DNA of 64,000 nt from Burkholderia cenocepacia (GTDB lineage Bacteria; Pseudomonadota; Gammaproteobacteria; Burkholderiales; Burkholderiaceae): the NCBI RefSeq assembly GCF_014211915.1, contig NZ_CP060039.1, forward strand, positions 2,108,001 to 2,172,000. The letters are read 5' to 3'. Made by a program: the position numbers and the translations under genes. Position 1 is the stretch's first letter, and the number at the start of each line of letters is the position of its first letter. The notes under the pieces were generated by a model. It saw only the letters and a program-made list of their open reading frames with translations, made no database searches and was not told the origin of the DNA. Positions 19,539 through 29,239 of this stretch are shown here, one piece after another.

Positions 19539-20549
19539 TCAGATCGTTTCGGCCTCGCGCAGCGTCGACGGGCTGTGCAGCGCGAAGCGCGCAATGTCGT
19601 CCTTGCGCATGAAAGCGACCCCGGGGTGTGATCGAGCGTAGTGCAGGAAGTCGTCCCACGCGCGGACCATCTGCGGCGTGCCGCTGATCCGGTCGTGCGC
19701 ACTGATCGACATCAGTCTGCGCCGCTGCCCGGCTTCCGCGTACAGCTGGTCGAAATCGAGCTTGATCTGCTCGACGAACATCGTCGGCGAGTAGTGGCGG
19801 CCTTCGATCAGCAGGATGTCGTTGTTGCGCAGCGTGTACGGGACCACCACGAAATCGCGACCGTCGACGGTCTCGATGAACGGTTCGTCGCGACTGACGT
19901 CGTCGATGTGATACGTGTAGCCGAGTTCCTGCAGCAGCGACAACGTCTGCGGCCCGCGCCGCAGCCAGTTGCAGTTGTAGCCGGTCGGACGCTGGCCGGT
20001 CGCCGCTTCGACCATGTCGCGCGCGTCGGTCAGGAAGCGGCGCTCGTCGTCGCGGCTCATCGCGAATTGGGCGCGCCAAGTCGGGCCGTGCGCGGCGGCT
20101 TCGTGGCCGCGCGATACGATCTCGCGCGCCAGTTCGGGGTGCCGGCGCGCGGCTTCCCCGATCATGTGCGACGTCACTTTCACGCCGTGCCGGTCCCACA
20201 GGTCGAGCAGGCGCGGAATGCCTTCCCGGTAGCCATACGCGAACCAGGTGGCCGAGGCGAGATCGACCGGCACCGACGGCGGAAACGCGACGGCCGGAAA
20301 CGGGCTGTCCGCGCCCGTGGGCGGTTGTCCGCCCGCCTCGAACTGCATCGAGATCGAGATCACGAGCCGCGCGCCGTCCGGCCAAAACGGCGTGGCGCCC
20401 GGTGTCGCGGGCGCCGGCACCGTCGCGGCGGCGGCACGCACGGACGTGCCTGCGGCCAGCGCGACGCCGGCCGCGAGCCCGGCGCCGGCCTGGGCCAGGA
20501 AGGTGCGACGCGGCAGCGGCGTCGCGGGCGTGTCGTTACCGTGAGTCAT
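19539..20549 (-). CDS. Tat-exported polysaccharide deacetylase-family protein
   Basis: 336 residues. The N-terminus has a twin-arginine signal (PLPRRTFLAQAG followed by a hydrophobic stretch and an Ala-rich cleavage region near residue 40). The mature part is a NodB-type domain: GHEAAAHGPTW carries the H-x4-H metal site, and ISMQFEAGG stands where the classical TFDDG motif would be. This resembles the PuuE/allantoinase-like branch rather than chitin deacetylases, so a small cyclic amide or N-acyl substrate is as likely as a polysaccharide. 11 bp separates it from the upstream NTF2-like gene. Confidence 0.83.
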   Translation of the reverse strand: MTHGNDTPATPLPRRTFLAQAGAGLAAGVALAAGTSVRAAAATVPAPATPGATPFWPDGARLVISISMQFEAGGQPPTGADSPFPAVAFPPSVPVDLASATWFAYGYREGIPRLLDLWDRHGVKVTSHMIGEAARRHPELAREIVSRGHEAAAHGPTWRAQFAMSRDDERRFLTDARDMVEAATGQRPTGYNCNWLRRGPQTLSLLQELGYTYHIDDVSRDEPFIETVDGRDFVVVPYTLRNNDILLIEGRHYSPTMFVEQIKLDFDQLYAEAGQRRRLMSISAHDRISGTPQMVRAWDDFLHYARSHPGVAFMRKDDIARFALHSPSTLREAETI

Positions 20550-20560
20550 CGTCCCCTCCG

Positions 20561-21118
20561 TCAGCCGACGAGCCCGAGCTGACGCATCAGCGTCAGGTTG
20601 TCCTCGATATGCCAGTTTTCCGCGATCCGGCCGTGGTCGATCCGGTAGATATCGGTCGCGATGAAGTCGATTGCCTGCCCGTGCCCGGCCGTTCCGTTGA
20701 ACGCGCCGGTGAAATGCCCGCGGAAATGCAGGTGCACGACGACCCGGTCGCCGGCGACGATCATCTGTTCGATGTCGCAGCGCAGATCCGGGATCGCGTC
20801 GCGCATCGTGCTGGAGGCCGCGAGCGGCCCCGCTGCGCCTTGTTCGCGGCCGGGCGGCAGCGTGCGGTCGGTGAAGTCGGCGGCGAGCGCCGCGCGGGCG
20901 AGTGCGGGGTCGCCGGTATTCCAGAAGCTGCCGTAGCGGCGCGCGGCCAGAATCTGCGCGCGGGCCTGCGCGGCCGGCAAGCCTGCCGCGACGGTCAGGC
21001 TGTGCGGCGCGACGAGATCGGCGGCACGGGCGGCGGCGGGCCAGAGCGCCACGACGCAAGCGGCTGCCGCGAAGGCGTGCGCGACAGGGCGGGCGGTTGA
21101 ACGAAGGCGGATCGACAT
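20561..21118 (-). CDS. exported NTF2/SnoaL-like protein
   Basis: 185 residues. A Sec signal peptide (hydrophobic residues about 12-30, cleavage after ARA) precedes a cone-shaped NTF2-like domain with GSFWNTGDPALARAAL, FRGHFTGAFNGTAGHGQ and IYRIDHGRIAENWHIEDNL. The last segment is typical of the ester cyclase/SnoaL group. Function unknown; these folds act as isomerases, cyclases or binding proteins. It is first in a three-gene minus-strand operon and is divergent from a LysR gene 135 bp away. Confidence 0.83.
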   Translation of the reverse strand: MSIRLRSTARPVAHAFAAAACVVALWPAAARAADLVAPHSLTVAAGLPAAQARAQILAARRYGSFWNTGDPALARAALAADFTDRTLPPGREQGAAGPLAASSTMRDAIPDLRCDIEQMIVAGDRVVVHLHFRGHFTGAFNGTAGHGQAIDFIATDIYRIDHGRIAENWHIEDNLTLMRQLGLVG

Positions 21119-21253
21119 GGTTGCGAGGGTCCTGTGAAGAGCGTCATGCGACGACGCGGAACAGGTATGGTAGGTTTCCGTTCTGAATGCAAATACGGGC
21201 AAACGGCGAATGGATTATTCGAAAAAAGGAAAGATTGGAGCGGGGCGGGCGCC

Positions 21254-22162
21254 ATGACGCTGATCGACGATTTCCCCGCGCTCGATACCTTCGCGCGGAT
21301 CGTATCGGCCGGCAGCCTGTCGGCGGCGGCGCGCGAGCTCGACCTGTCGTTGTCGGTCGTCAGCAAGCGGCTCGCGCATCTCGAATCGCGGCTCGGCGTG
21401 CGCCTGCTGCACCGGACGACGCGGCAGCAGACGCTCACCGACGACGGCGCGCAGTTTCATGCGCAGGTGCTGCGCATCCTGGCCGAAGTCGAGCATGCGG
21501 AAACGCTGATGCGCGACCGCCGCGGCACGGTCAGCGGCGTGCTGCGCGTGACGGCGCCCGGCGAACTCGGCCGCCTGCGAATCGCGCCGCTCGTCGCGGC
21601 ATTTCAGCAGCGGCATCCGCAATTGACCGTGCAGTTGATGCTGACCGATGCGGTCGTCGATCTGCTCGCGGCCGACATCGACGTCGCCGTGCGGATCGGC
21701 AATCTCGCCGATTCGACGATGATCGCGCGCGAGCTGGCGCCGAATCACCGCGTGCTGTGCGCGTCGCCGGGCTATCTCGCGGCGCACGGCTGGCCGGCCC
21801 ATCCGGCCGAGCTGCGTGCGCATCGATGCATCGTGATGGGCGACCAGCCGCGTGCCGAATGGCGGTTCGATGGCGCGCAAGGCGGCGTGGCGGTCGGGGT
21901 GACGGCCGCGCTGCTGACGAACGACGGCGGCGCGGCGCGTACGCTGGCGCTCGAAGGCGCGGGCATTGCGTTGAAGTCGATCTGGGACGTCGGCGCCGAT
22001 CTCGACGCCGGCCGGCTCGTGCGTGTGCTGCCAGCCTTCGAGGCATCCGCCGCGCCGTTGCATGCCGTTTATCCCGGCGCTCGCCATGTGCCGTTGCGGG
22101 TGCGGACGTTCGTCGATTTCCTGCGCGAGCGGTTGCGGGATGCGTGGCGCCGCCACGATTGA
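21254..22162 (+). CDS. LysR-family regulator divergent from the deacetylase operon
   Basis: 302 residues; winged-helix N-terminus (DDFPALDTFARIVSAGSLSA, then AARELDLSLSVVSKRLAHLE) and a LysR substrate-binding domain. The ATG at 21254 gives the standard N-terminus; in-frame starts further upstream would overlap the intergenic promoter region. Position suggests it controls the NTF2-deacetylase-SDR operon. The ligand is unknown. Confidence 0.88.
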   Translation: MTLIDDFPALDTFARIVSAGSLSAAARELDLSLSVVSKRLAHLESRLGVRLLHRTTRQQTLTDDGAQFHAQVLRILAEVEHAETLMRDRRGTVSGVLRVTAPGELGRLRIAPLVAAFQQRHPQLTVQLMLTDAVVDLLAADIDVAVRIGNLADSTMIARELAPNHRVLCASPGYLAAHGWPAHPAELRAHRCIVMGDQPRAEWRFDGAQGGVAVGVTAALLTNDGGAARTLALEGAGIALKSIWDVGADLDAGRLVRVLPAFEASAAPLHAVYPGARHVPLRVRTFVDFLRERLRDAWRRHD

Positions 22163-22279
22163 ACCTGGCTCGGGTGGTGGGCCGGGGAGGGCGTGACGCC
22201 CCGTCATTCCGAAGCGGTTTACAATCGTTTGCATCGGGCGCCGCAAGCGTTGTCCCGCGCGTCGCCCCCGTTCGACAGG

Positions 22280-23185
22280 ATGCCAACGATGCCAACGATC
22301 CCAGCGAATCCCCCGGTTCCCCGCCAGCGGCGCGTGCAGTGTGCGAGCGCGGCCGGCCTTCACCACGTCGCCTATACCGAGTGGGGCGATCCCGCGAATC
22401 CGCGCGTGCTCGTCTGCGTGCACGGCCTGACCCGCTCCGGGCGCGATTTCGACCGGCTTGCCGCTGCGCTGTCCGATACGTATCGCGTCGTCTGCCCCGA
22501 TGTCGTCGGGCGCGGCCAATCGGACCGGCTGGCCGATCCGCGGCACTATGCGATTCCGCAGTACGTGGCCGACATGGTGACGCTGATCGCACGGCTCGAC
22601 GTCGAATCGGTCGACTGGTTCGGTACGTCGATGGGCGGCCTGATCGGCATGGCGCTCGCCGGGCTCCCCGGTTCGCCGCTGCGCCGGATGATCGTCAACG
22701 ACGTCGGCCCGCGCATCGAGCCCGATTCGTTGACGCGCATCGGCGAGTACCTCGGCGTGCAGCCGCGCTTTGCGACCGAGCAGGAGGGGATCGACTACCT
22801 GACGTCGCTGTCGCTGCCGTTCGGTGCGCTGAGCGCCGACGAGTGGCGCGAGATCAACGGGCCGCTGCTGCACGAACTGCCCGAAGGCGGCTGGACGATG
22901 CGCTACGATCCGCGCATCGCCGAGCCGTTCAAGGCGACGACGCCCGAACTGGCCGCGCTTGGCGAGGCCGCGCTGTGGCGCGCGATCGAGACGACGGATG
23001 CGACGCTCCTCGTCGTGCGCGGCGAGACGTCCGACTTGCTGTCGCGCGAGACGGCGGCCGAAATGGTCCGTCGCGGCCGGCACGTGACGCAGGTCGAGAT
23101 TCCGGGGGCGGGCCACGCGCCGGCCTTCGTCAGCGCCGACCAGATTGCGCTCGCACGGCAGTTTTTCGTCGAAGGCGACGCATAA
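22280..23185 (+). CDS. alpha/beta hydrolase
   Basis: 301 residues from the ATG at 22280 (MPTMPTIP). A second ATG nine bases later at 22289 has a better ribosome site (AGGA, 8 nt spacing), so either may be used. It has the alpha/beta hydrolase fold: VCVHGLTRSGRDF forms the oxyanion loop, the nucleophile Ser is in FGTSMGG, and GAGHAPAF supplies the catalytic His near the C-terminus. Substrate not predictable. 80 bp before ridA, same strand. Confidence 0.87.
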   Translation: MPTMPTIPANPPVPRQRRVQCASAAGLHHVAYTEWGDPANPRVLVCVHGLTRSGRDFDRLAAALSDTYRVVCPDVVGRGQSDRLADPRHYAIPQYVADMVTLIARLDVESVDWFGTSMGGLIGMALAGLPGSPLRRMIVNDVGPRIEPDSLTRIGEYLGVQPRFATEQEGIDYLTSLSLPFGALSADEWREINGPLLHELPEGGWTMRYDPRIAEPFKATTPELAALGEAALWRAIETTDATLLVVRGETSDLLSRETAAEMVRRGRHVTQVEIPGAGHAPAFVSADQIALARQFFVEGDA

Positions 23186-23265
23186 ACGCGTCATAATATG
23201 CGGTTCGGCGGCACGCGGGCCGTGCCGCCGCCCGATTTCCTATCCATCACGACCGGAACATTTTC

Positions 23266-23619
23266 ATGGCAGTCATTCGTCACCACGTCGGGGCCCGTCT
23301 CTCCGAAACCGCGATCCACAACGGTACCGTGTATCTGGCCGGTCAGATCGCCGAAGACACCACGCAGGACATCCGCGGCCAGACGCGCGAAGTGCTCGGC
23401 CACATCGACCGCCTGCTCGCCGAAGCGAACAGCGACAAGGCGCATCTGCTGTCGGTGCAGATCTACATCTCGGATCTCGCGAACTTCGAAGGCATGAATG
23501 CGGAGTGGGACGCATGGGTCGCACCGGGCAACACGCCGCCGCGCGCCACCGTCGAGGCGAAGCTCGCCGATCCGGCGCTGCTCGTCGAGATCGTGGTCGT
23601 CGCCGCGCAGCGGAGCTGA
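23266..23619 (+). CDS. RidA (YjgF/YER057c/UK114) family protein
   Basis: 117-residue RidA-fold protein with GTVYLAGQIAEDTTQDI near the start and PPRATVEAKLADPALLVEI at the C-terminus, where the conserved Arg binds carboxylates. RidA proteins hydrolyse reactive enamine/imine intermediates from PLP enzymes. Length is slightly below the 125-130 usual for RidA. It is co-directional with the hydrolase upstream and relA, 49 bp downstream. Confidence 0.88.
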   Translation: MAVIRHHVGARLSETAIHNGTVYLAGQIAEDTTQDIRGQTREVLGHIDRLLAEANSDKAHLLSVQIYISDLANFEGMNAEWDAWVAPGNTPPRATVEAKLADPALLVEIVVVAAQRS

Positions 23620-23668
23620 GCTGAGCTGAGCGTTATCCGACGATGACCGTATTCCGGCAGGCCGTGCA

Positions 23669-25906
23669 ATGACCGAATCCGTTTCCGCCTCTCCCGTCGC
23701 GGCGCCGTCGTTCGACGACGTGCTTGCGTTCGTGCGCGAGCGGGCCGGCGACGCGCGCCTGTCGTCCGGCGAGCTGCTCGCCGATCACTCGGCGGGCACG
23801 GCGGCGATCATGCGCACGCTGAACGTCGATCCGTCCGCGATGCAGGCCGCCGCGCTGTTCGTGCTGACGCCGCACCTGAGCGACCCCGAGCGCGAGCTGA
23901 CCGAGCGTTTTGGCGACGAAGTCGCGCGGCTCGTGTCCGACGTGCGCAAGCTGTTGCGGCTCGGCACCGTCAGCCTGCGCGCCGCGCAGAATGCCGCGAA
24001 GCCCGACTCCGGGCGCGACGCGGCGGAAGAGCGGCGCACGCAGATCGAGGCGCTGCGCAAGATGCTGCTCGCGTTCGCGCAGGACATCCGCGTGGTGCTG
24101 ATCCGGCTCGCGTCGCGGTTGCAGTCGCTGCGCTACTACGCGGCCGCGAAGCTCGATCCGCCGCCCGACGTCGCGCGCGAGACGCTCGAGATCTATGCGC
24201 CGCTCGCGAACCGTCTCGGTATCTGGCAACTGAAGTGGGAGCTCGAGGATCTCGCGTTCCGCTTCGAGGATCCCGTCACCTACAAGCGGATCGCGAAGCT
24301 GCTCGACGAGAAGCGCATCGAGCGCGAGGCGTACGTGACGCAGGCGATCGCGCGGCTGCAGCACGAGCTCGCGCAAGCGCACATCCAGGCCGACGTGAGC
24401 GGCCGGCCGAAGCATATCTACAGCATCTGGCGCAAGATGCGCGGCAAGGAGCTCGACTTCTCCGAGCTGTACGACGTGCGCGCGTTTCGCGTGATCGTGC
24501 CCGACATCAAGGATTGCTACGCGGTGCTGGGCATCGTGCATCACCTGTGGCAGCCGGTGCCGAAGGAATTCGACGACTACATCTCGCGGCCGAAGCCGAA
24601 CGGCTACAAGTCGCTGCATACGGTCGTGATCGGCGACGACGGCCGTGCGTTCGAAGTGCAGATCCGCACGCAGGAGATGCATCGTTTCGCCGAGTACGGC
24701 GTCGCCGCGCACTGGCGTTACAAGGAGGCCGGCGCGCGCGGTTACGGCGGCCAGTTCTCCGCGAGCGACAAGTACGACGAGAAGATCGCGTGGCTGCGCC
24801 AGTTGCTCGCGTGGAAGGACGACGTCGAGGACGGCACCGAAGTGTCGGGCGACCAGGCGTGGGCGCAATTGCGCGAGACGTCGCTCGACGACGACCACAT
24901 CTATGTACTGACGCCGCAGGCGCGCGTGATCGCGTTGCCGCAGGGCGCGACGCCGGTGGATTTCGCGTATCACCTGCACAGCGAGCTCGGCCATCGCTGC
25001 CGTGGCGCGCGCGTCGACGGCGTGATGGTGCCGCTGAACACGTCGCTGGCGAACGGCCAGACGGTCGAGATCGTCGCGGTGAAGGAAGGCGGGCCGTCGC
25101 GCGACTGGCTGAACCTGCAGCTCGGTTACCTGAAGAGCTCGCGCGCGCGGCAGAAGGTGCGTGCGTGGTTCAACTCGATCGAGCAGGAAGAAAACGTCGC
25201 GCACGGGCGCGCGCTCGTCGAAAAGACGCTGCAGCGCGAGGGCAAGACGTCGGTCAACCTGGACAACCTCGCCGCGAAGCTCGGCTTCAAGTCACCCGAG
25301 GAGTTGTTCTCGGTCGTCGGCAAGGAAGAGTTCAGCCTGCGCAACGTCGAGCACGCGCTGTCCGATGCGCCGCCGCCGGAACCGGCGCCCGAGGCGCCGG
25401 CCGATTTCGAGAAGCGCAGCAGCGGCGCGAGCGTCGCGCACGGCGCGTCGACCGGCGTGCTGGTGGTGGGCGTCGACGCGCTGCTGACGCAGTTGGCGCG
25501 CTGCTGCCGTCCGGCGCCGCCCGATCCGATCAGCGGTTTCGTCACGCGCGGCAAGGGAATGTCGATTCATCGCAGCGACTGCCCGACGTTTCGCCGGATG
25601 GTCGAGCGCGCGCCGGAGCGCGTGCTGCAGACGACCTGGTCGGCCGACGTGCTGGGCGGGCGCGGCGCGTCCGTGTATCCGGTCGACCTGATGATCGAGG
25701 CGAGCGACCGGCAAGGGTTGCTGCGCGATATCTCCGAAGTGTTCGCACGCGAAAAGATCAATGTCGTGGGCGTGAAGACGCAGAGTCGCCGCAATGCGGC
25801 ATTCATGCAGTTCACGGTCGAGGTATCGAATTCGGCGCAGGTGCAGCGCGCGTGCACGCTGCTCGGCGAGGTGCAGGGCGTCGTGCGGGCAGGGCGGAAA
25901 TCGTGA
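23669..25906 (+). CDS. relA: (p)ppGpp synthetase RelA
   Basis: 745 residues, ribosome-associated alarmone synthetase. The N-terminal pseudo-hydrolase region lacks the HD pair (ELLADHSAGTAAIM holds no HD motif). The synthetase domain (about residues 245-355) has KEFDDYISRPKPNGYKSLHT, carrying the acidic ExDD form typical of monofunctional RelA rather than the RxKD of SpoT/Rel. TGS (about 410-470), a helical/zinc-finger region with RCCRPAPPD, and a C-terminal ACT domain follow. ATG at 23669 overlaps no other gene. Confidence 0.93.
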   Translation: MTESVSASPVAAPSFDDVLAFVRERAGDARLSSGELLADHSAGTAAIMRTLNVDPSAMQAAALFVLTPHLSDPERELTERFGDEVARLVSDVRKLLRLGTVSLRAAQNAAKPDSGRDAAEERRTQIEALRKMLLAFAQDIRVVLIRLASRLQSLRYYAAAKLDPPPDVARETLEIYAPLANRLGIWQLKWELEDLAFRFEDPVTYKRIAKLLDEKRIEREAYVTQAIARLQHELAQAHIQADVSGRPKHIYSIWRKMRGKELDFSELYDVRAFRVIVPDIKDCYAVLGIVHHLWQPVPKEFDDYISRPKPNGYKSLHTVVIGDDGRAFEVQIRTQEMHRFAEYGVAAHWRYKEAGARGYGGQFSASDKYDEKIAWLRQLLAWKDDVEDGTEVSGDQAWAQLRETSLDDDHIYVLTPQARVIALPQGATPVDFAYHLHSELGHRCRGARVDGVMVPLNTSLANGQTVEIVAVKEGGPSRDWLNLQLGYLKSSRARQKVRAWFNSIEQEENVAHGRALVEKTLQREGKTSVNLDNLAAKLGFKSPEELFSVVGKEEFSLRNVEHALSDAPPPEPAPEAPADFEKRSSGASVAHGASTGVLVVGVDALLTQLARCCRPAPPDPISGFVTRGKGMSIHRSDCPTFRRMVERAPERVLQTTWSADVLGGRGASVYPVDLMIEASDRQGLLRDISEVFAREKINVVGVKTQSRRNAAFMQFTVEVSNSAQVQRACTLLGEVQGVVRAGRKS

Positions 25907-25949
25907 TGGGGTTGGAACAGCATTGTTTTGCTGCGACCGCATAAAACAC

Positions 25950-25978
25950 TTGCCAAGTCGGTAGCCGCTCCATATAAT
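25950..25978 (+). promoter_or_regulatory. sigma-70 promoter of tRNA-Val
   Basis: TTGCCA at 25950-25955, 17-bp spacer, perfect TATAAT at 25973-25978. The tRNA begins 13 bp further on. Confidence 0.85.
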
Positions 25979-25990
25979 CTTAGCTTCTCT

Positions 25991-26067
25991 AGGCTCGTAG
26001 CTCAGTTGGTTAGAGCACCACCTTGACATGGTGGGGGTCGTTGGTTCGAATCCAATCGAGCCTACCA
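25991..26067 (+). tRNA. tRNA-Val (GAC)
   Basis: 77-nt cloverleaf with the 3' CCA encoded. The acceptor stem AGGCTCG pairs with CGAGCCT. The anticodon arm CCACC/GGTGG encloses loop TTGACAT, giving anticodon GAC. The T-loop reads TTCGAAT. Followed by the 26228-26262 terminator. Confidence 0.98.
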
Positions 26068-26227
26068 ACGAATTGAGAATGCCCGGCCTCCGGGTGTTCA
26101 GTGCAGTACACAACTCAACGCGAACAAGGCGAATACGGTTATGACACCGCGAACGTTGACCGAAACCACTTCGGAGCGACGCTAGTCGAGGAACGTTTTC
26201 GCCCTTTCAGTTTGAGTGAAGTATCGA

Positions 26228-26262
26228 ATGCGGCCCCTCGAAAGCGGGGCCGCATTTTTTTT
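26228..26262 (+). terminator. rho-independent terminator between tRNA-Val and thrS
   Basis: 10-bp stem ATGCGGCCCC with GGGGCCGCAT, 8-nt loop, then an 8-T run. It ends tRNA-Val transcription. The 160 bp between the tRNA and the stem hold no gene that I can support. An attenuator role for thrS cannot be excluded. Confidence 0.9.
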
Positions 26263-26274
26263 GTCGCGAATTTT

Positions 26275-26304
26275 TTGACGCGTGAGTTCGATCTCGCGTA
26301 CCTG
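26275..26304 (+). promoter_or_regulatory. possible thrS promoter
   Basis: TTGACG at 26275-26280, 18-bp spacer, TACCTG at 26299-26304, between the upstream terminator and thrS. The -10 is weak, but the location is right and would give a leader of about 30 nt. Confidence 0.4.
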
Positions 26305-26339
26305 GTCTGCCGCCCACTGTCGGCATCACGGAGATTGCT

Positions 26340-28247
26340 ATGGTTTCGATACGCTTGCCTGACGGCTCAGTTCGACAATACGAGCATCCGGTGACAGTTG
26401 CCGAGGTTGCGGCCTCGATCGGTCCCGGCCTTGCGAAGGCTGCGCTTGGTGGCAAGCTCGATGGTGAGCTCGTTGATACGTCGACGGTGATCGACCGCGA
26501 CGCGTCGCTCGCGATCGTCACGGACAAGGATGCCGACGGCCTCGACATCATCCGTCACTCGACCGCTCACTTGCTCGCGTATGCGGTGAAGGAGCTGTAT
26601 CCGGACGCGCAGGTGACGATCGGCCCGGTGATCGACAACGGTTTCTATTACGACTTCTCGTACAACCGCCCGTTTACGCCGGAAGATCTGGAAAAGATCG
26701 AAAAGCGCATGCAGGAGCTCGCGAAGAAGGACGAGCCGGTCACGCGTCGTGTTGTGTCGCGCGACGAGGCGGCCGGTTACTTCCGCAGCATCGGCGAGAA
26801 GTACAAGGCGGAGATCATCGAATCGATTCCGCAAAGCGACGAAATCAAGCTGTACTCGCACGGCGGCTTCACCGATCTGTGCCGCGGCCCGCACGTGCCG
26901 TCCACCGGCAAGCTGAAGGTCTTCAAGCTGATGAAGGTCGCGGGTGCGTACTGGCGCGGCGATTCGAAGAACGAGCAGCTGCAGCGTATCTACGGCACGG
27001 CCTGGACGAAGAAGGAAGACCAGGATCAGTACCTGCACATGCTCGAGGAGGCGGAGAAGCGCGACCACCGCAAGCTGGGCAAGCAGCTCGACCTGTTCCA
27101 CATGCAGGAAGAGTCGCCGGGCATGGTGTTCTGGCATCCGAAGGGTTGGGCGCTGTGGCAGCAGGTCGAGCAGTACATGCGCCGCCGCGTCAACGAAGCC
27201 GGTTATCTCGAGATCAAGACGCCGATGATCATGGACCGCTCGCTGTGGGAAGCGTCGGGCCACTGGCAGAACTATCGCGAGAACATGTTCACGACGGAGT
27301 CGGAGAAGCGCGACTACGCGATCAAGCCGATGAACTGCCCGGGCCACGTCCAGGTGTTCAAGCACGGCCTGCGCTCGTATCGCGACCTGCCGCTGCGTTA
27401 CGCGGAATTCGGCTCGTGCCACCGCAACGAGGCATCGGGCGCGCTGCACGGCCTGATGCGCGTGCGCGGCTTCGTGCAGGACGATGCGCACATCTTCTGT
27501 ACGGAAGACCAGTTCATCTCGGAATCGATCGCGTTCAACACGCTGGCCATGAGCGTGTACAAGGACTTCGGTTTCGATCACATCGACATCAAGCTGTCGC
27601 TGCGTCCCGACCAGCGTGCGGGTACGGACGAGACGTGGGATCGTGCCGAGCAAGGTTTGCGCGATGCGCTGACGGCTTGTGGTCTCACGTGGGAAGAGTT
27701 GCCGGGTGAGGGCGCGTTCTACGGCCCGAAGATCGAGTACCACATCAAGGACGCGCTCGGCCGCTCGTGGCAGTGCGGCACGCTGCAGCTCGACATGGTG
27801 CTGCCGGAGCGCCTGGGTGCCGAATACGTCGCGGAAGACAACAGCCGCCGCCGGCCGGTGATGCTGCACCGCGCGATCGTCGGTTCGATGGAGCGTTTCC
27901 TCGGCATTTTGATCGAGCACCATGCTGGTGCAATGCCGGTCTGGCTCGCGCCGTATCAGGCAATTGTGCTCAATATCGCCGAAAGTCAGGCCGAATATGC
28001 GCAGTCTCTGGCCCAATCGTTGCAAAAACAAGGGGTTAGAGTGGCGGCCGATTTGCGCAACGAGAAGATTAGCTATAAAATACGCGAGCACACGCTGGAA
28101 AAGGTGCCTTATCTCCTCGTCGTGGGCGATAAGGAGCGTGATGCGCAAACGGTAGCCGTGCGTGCCCGTGGCGGCGTCGATCTTGGCGTAATGCCGGTCG
28201 AAGCCTTCGTTGAGCGTCTGCAGGAAGACCTGCGCTCGTTCAAGTAA
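26340..28247 (+). CDS. thrS: threonyl-tRNA synthetase
   Basis: 635 residues, full length. Domains in order: TGS (1-60); the editing/SAD region with [16 protein letters not shown], where His begins the zinc-editing motif (about residue 78); and a class II catalytic core with MNCPGHV (zinc Cys), motif 2 [17 protein letters not shown] and motif 3 [18 protein letters not shown]-terminal anticodon-binding domain follows. It charges tRNA-Thr. First gene of the thrS-infC-rpmI-rplT-pheS-pheT-ihfA block. A ribosome site (GGAG) precedes the ATG. Confidence 0.97.
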   Translation: MVSIRLPDGSVRQYEHPVTVAEVAASIGPGLAKAALGGKLDGELVDTSTVIDRDASLAIVTDKDADGLDIIRHSTAHLLAYAVKELYPDAQVTIGPVIDNGFYYDFSYNRPFTPEDLEKIEKRMQELAKKDEPVTRRVVSRDEAAGYFRSIGEKYKAEIIESIPQSDEIKLYSHGGFTDLCRGPHVPSTGKLKVFKLMKVAGAYWRGDSKNEQLQRIYGTAWTKKEDQDQYLHMLEEAEKRDHRKLGKQLDLFHMQEESPGMVFWHPKGWALWQQVEQYMRRRVNEAGYLEIKTPMIMDRSLWEASGHWQNYRENMFTTESEKRDYAIKPMNCPGHVQVFKHGLRSYRDLPLRYAEFGSCHRNEASGALHGLMRVRGFVQDDAHIFCTEDQFISESIAFNTLAMSVYKDFGFDHIDIKLSLRPDQRAGTDETWDRAEQGLRDALTACGLTWEELPGEGAFYGPKIEYHIKDALGRSWQCGTLQLDMVLPERLGAEYVAEDNSRRRPVMLHRAIVGSMERFLGILIEHHAGAMPVWLAPYQAIVLNIAESQAEYAQSLAQSLQKQGVRVAADLRNEKISYKIREHTLEKVPYLLVVGDKERDAQTVAVRARGGVDLGVMPVEAFVERLQEDLRSFK

Positions 28248-28296
28248 CCGCCCTGGCAGCGCGGCTCGTTTTTTTAATTTTTAGAGGAAACGTAAC

Positions 28297-28821
28297 ATCG
28301 CTACTGATAAGTCGTCGCACCGCATCAACGGTGAAATCACTGCGCCGGAAGTGCGCCTGGTCGGGATCGAGAACGAACCGCTCGGTATCGTAAAACTCGC
28401 TGACGCTTTCCGTAAATCGGAAGAACTGGATGTTGACCTGGTGGAGATCGCGCCGCAAGCGGTGCCGCCGGTTTGCCGTCTGATGGATTACGGCAAGTTC
28501 AAGTACCAGGAGTCGAAGAAGCAGCACGAAGCGAAGCTGAAGCAGAAGGTCATCCAGGTCAAGGAAGTCAAGTTCCGTCCGGGTACCGATGACGGGGATT
28601 ACAACGTCAAGCTCCGCAATCTCGTGCGCTTCCTCGAAGAGGGCGACAAGACGAAGATCACGTTGCGTTTCCGCGGCCGTGAAATGGCTCACCAGGAAAT
28701 CGGTATGCGGATGCTCGAGCGTCTGCGCACGGATCTCGAGGAAGTCGGCCAGGTCGAGCAGATGCCGAAGATGGAAGGGCGCCAGATGATCATGGTGCTC
28801 TCGCCGAAGAAAAAGAAGTAA
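28297..28821 (+). CDS. infC: translation initiation factor IF-3, non-canonical ATC start
   Basis: 174 residues beginning (M)[20 protein letters not shown], the usual IF-3 N-terminus. No ATG, GTG or TTG exists at this position: the codon is ATC at 28297, with GAGGAA 7 nt upstream. The first conventional in-frame start (28351) would remove the conserved N-terminal 18 residues. IF-3 itself discriminates against AUU/AUC starts, so the rare codon is the known autoregulatory device of infC. N- and C-domains with the linker are intact, ending [11 protein letters not shown]-3 binds the 30S subunit and checks start codons. Confidence 0.94.
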   Translation: MATDKSSHRINGEITAPEVRLVGIENEPLGIVKLADAFRKSEELDVDLVEIAPQAVPPVCRLMDYGKFKYQESKKQHEAKLKQKVIQVKEVKFRPGTDDGDYNVKLRNLVRFLEEGDKTKITLRFRGREMAHQEIGMRMLERLRTDLEEVGQVEQMPKMEGRQMIMVLSPKKKK

Positions 28822-29011
28822 CGGGCCCGCGCGCATCGCGCGCAGGTTCGACAGTGGTTCGGTGCGTTGCCCGGTCAGGGCGGCGCGCCAACGATGACGG
28901 CGGCTGCGCAAGCGGTTCGCCGTACACAAGTGGACTGGGTTTCGAAGGGCGGGTCAAGGGCGCAAGCCAACCGCACACCCATCGCCATCTAATAAACTGG
29001 AGTTGTTCGTC

Positions 29012-29209
29012 ATGCCTAAGATGAAGACCAAGAAGAGCGCTGCAAAGCGCTTCGTGGTGCGTCCGGGCGGTACCGTCAAGCGCGGTCAAGCCTTCAAGCG
29101 TCACATCCTGACCAAGAAAACCACGAAGAACAAGCGCCATCTGCGCGGCGCAACGGCAGTTCATGATTCCGATCTGAACTCCGTCCGCGCGATGCTCCCG
29201 TTCGCGTAA
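29012..29209 (+). CDS. rpmI: 50S ribosomal protein L35
   Basis: 65 residues, [14 protein letters not shown] start and the basic [16 protein letters not shown] middle of L35. ATG at 29012 with GGAG upstream. The 190-bp gap after infC is long for this operon and could hold the L20-responsive leader known from E. coli, although I did not identify the pseudoknot. Confidence 0.97.
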
Positions 29210-29239
29210 CCCCTCAACTGATACTCCAAGGAGAGAAAC

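Noticed and set aside
26068..26227. Possible small gene between tRNA-Val and thrS
   Set aside because: No frame with a ribosome site; ends in a terminator, so treated as tRNA 3' trailer.
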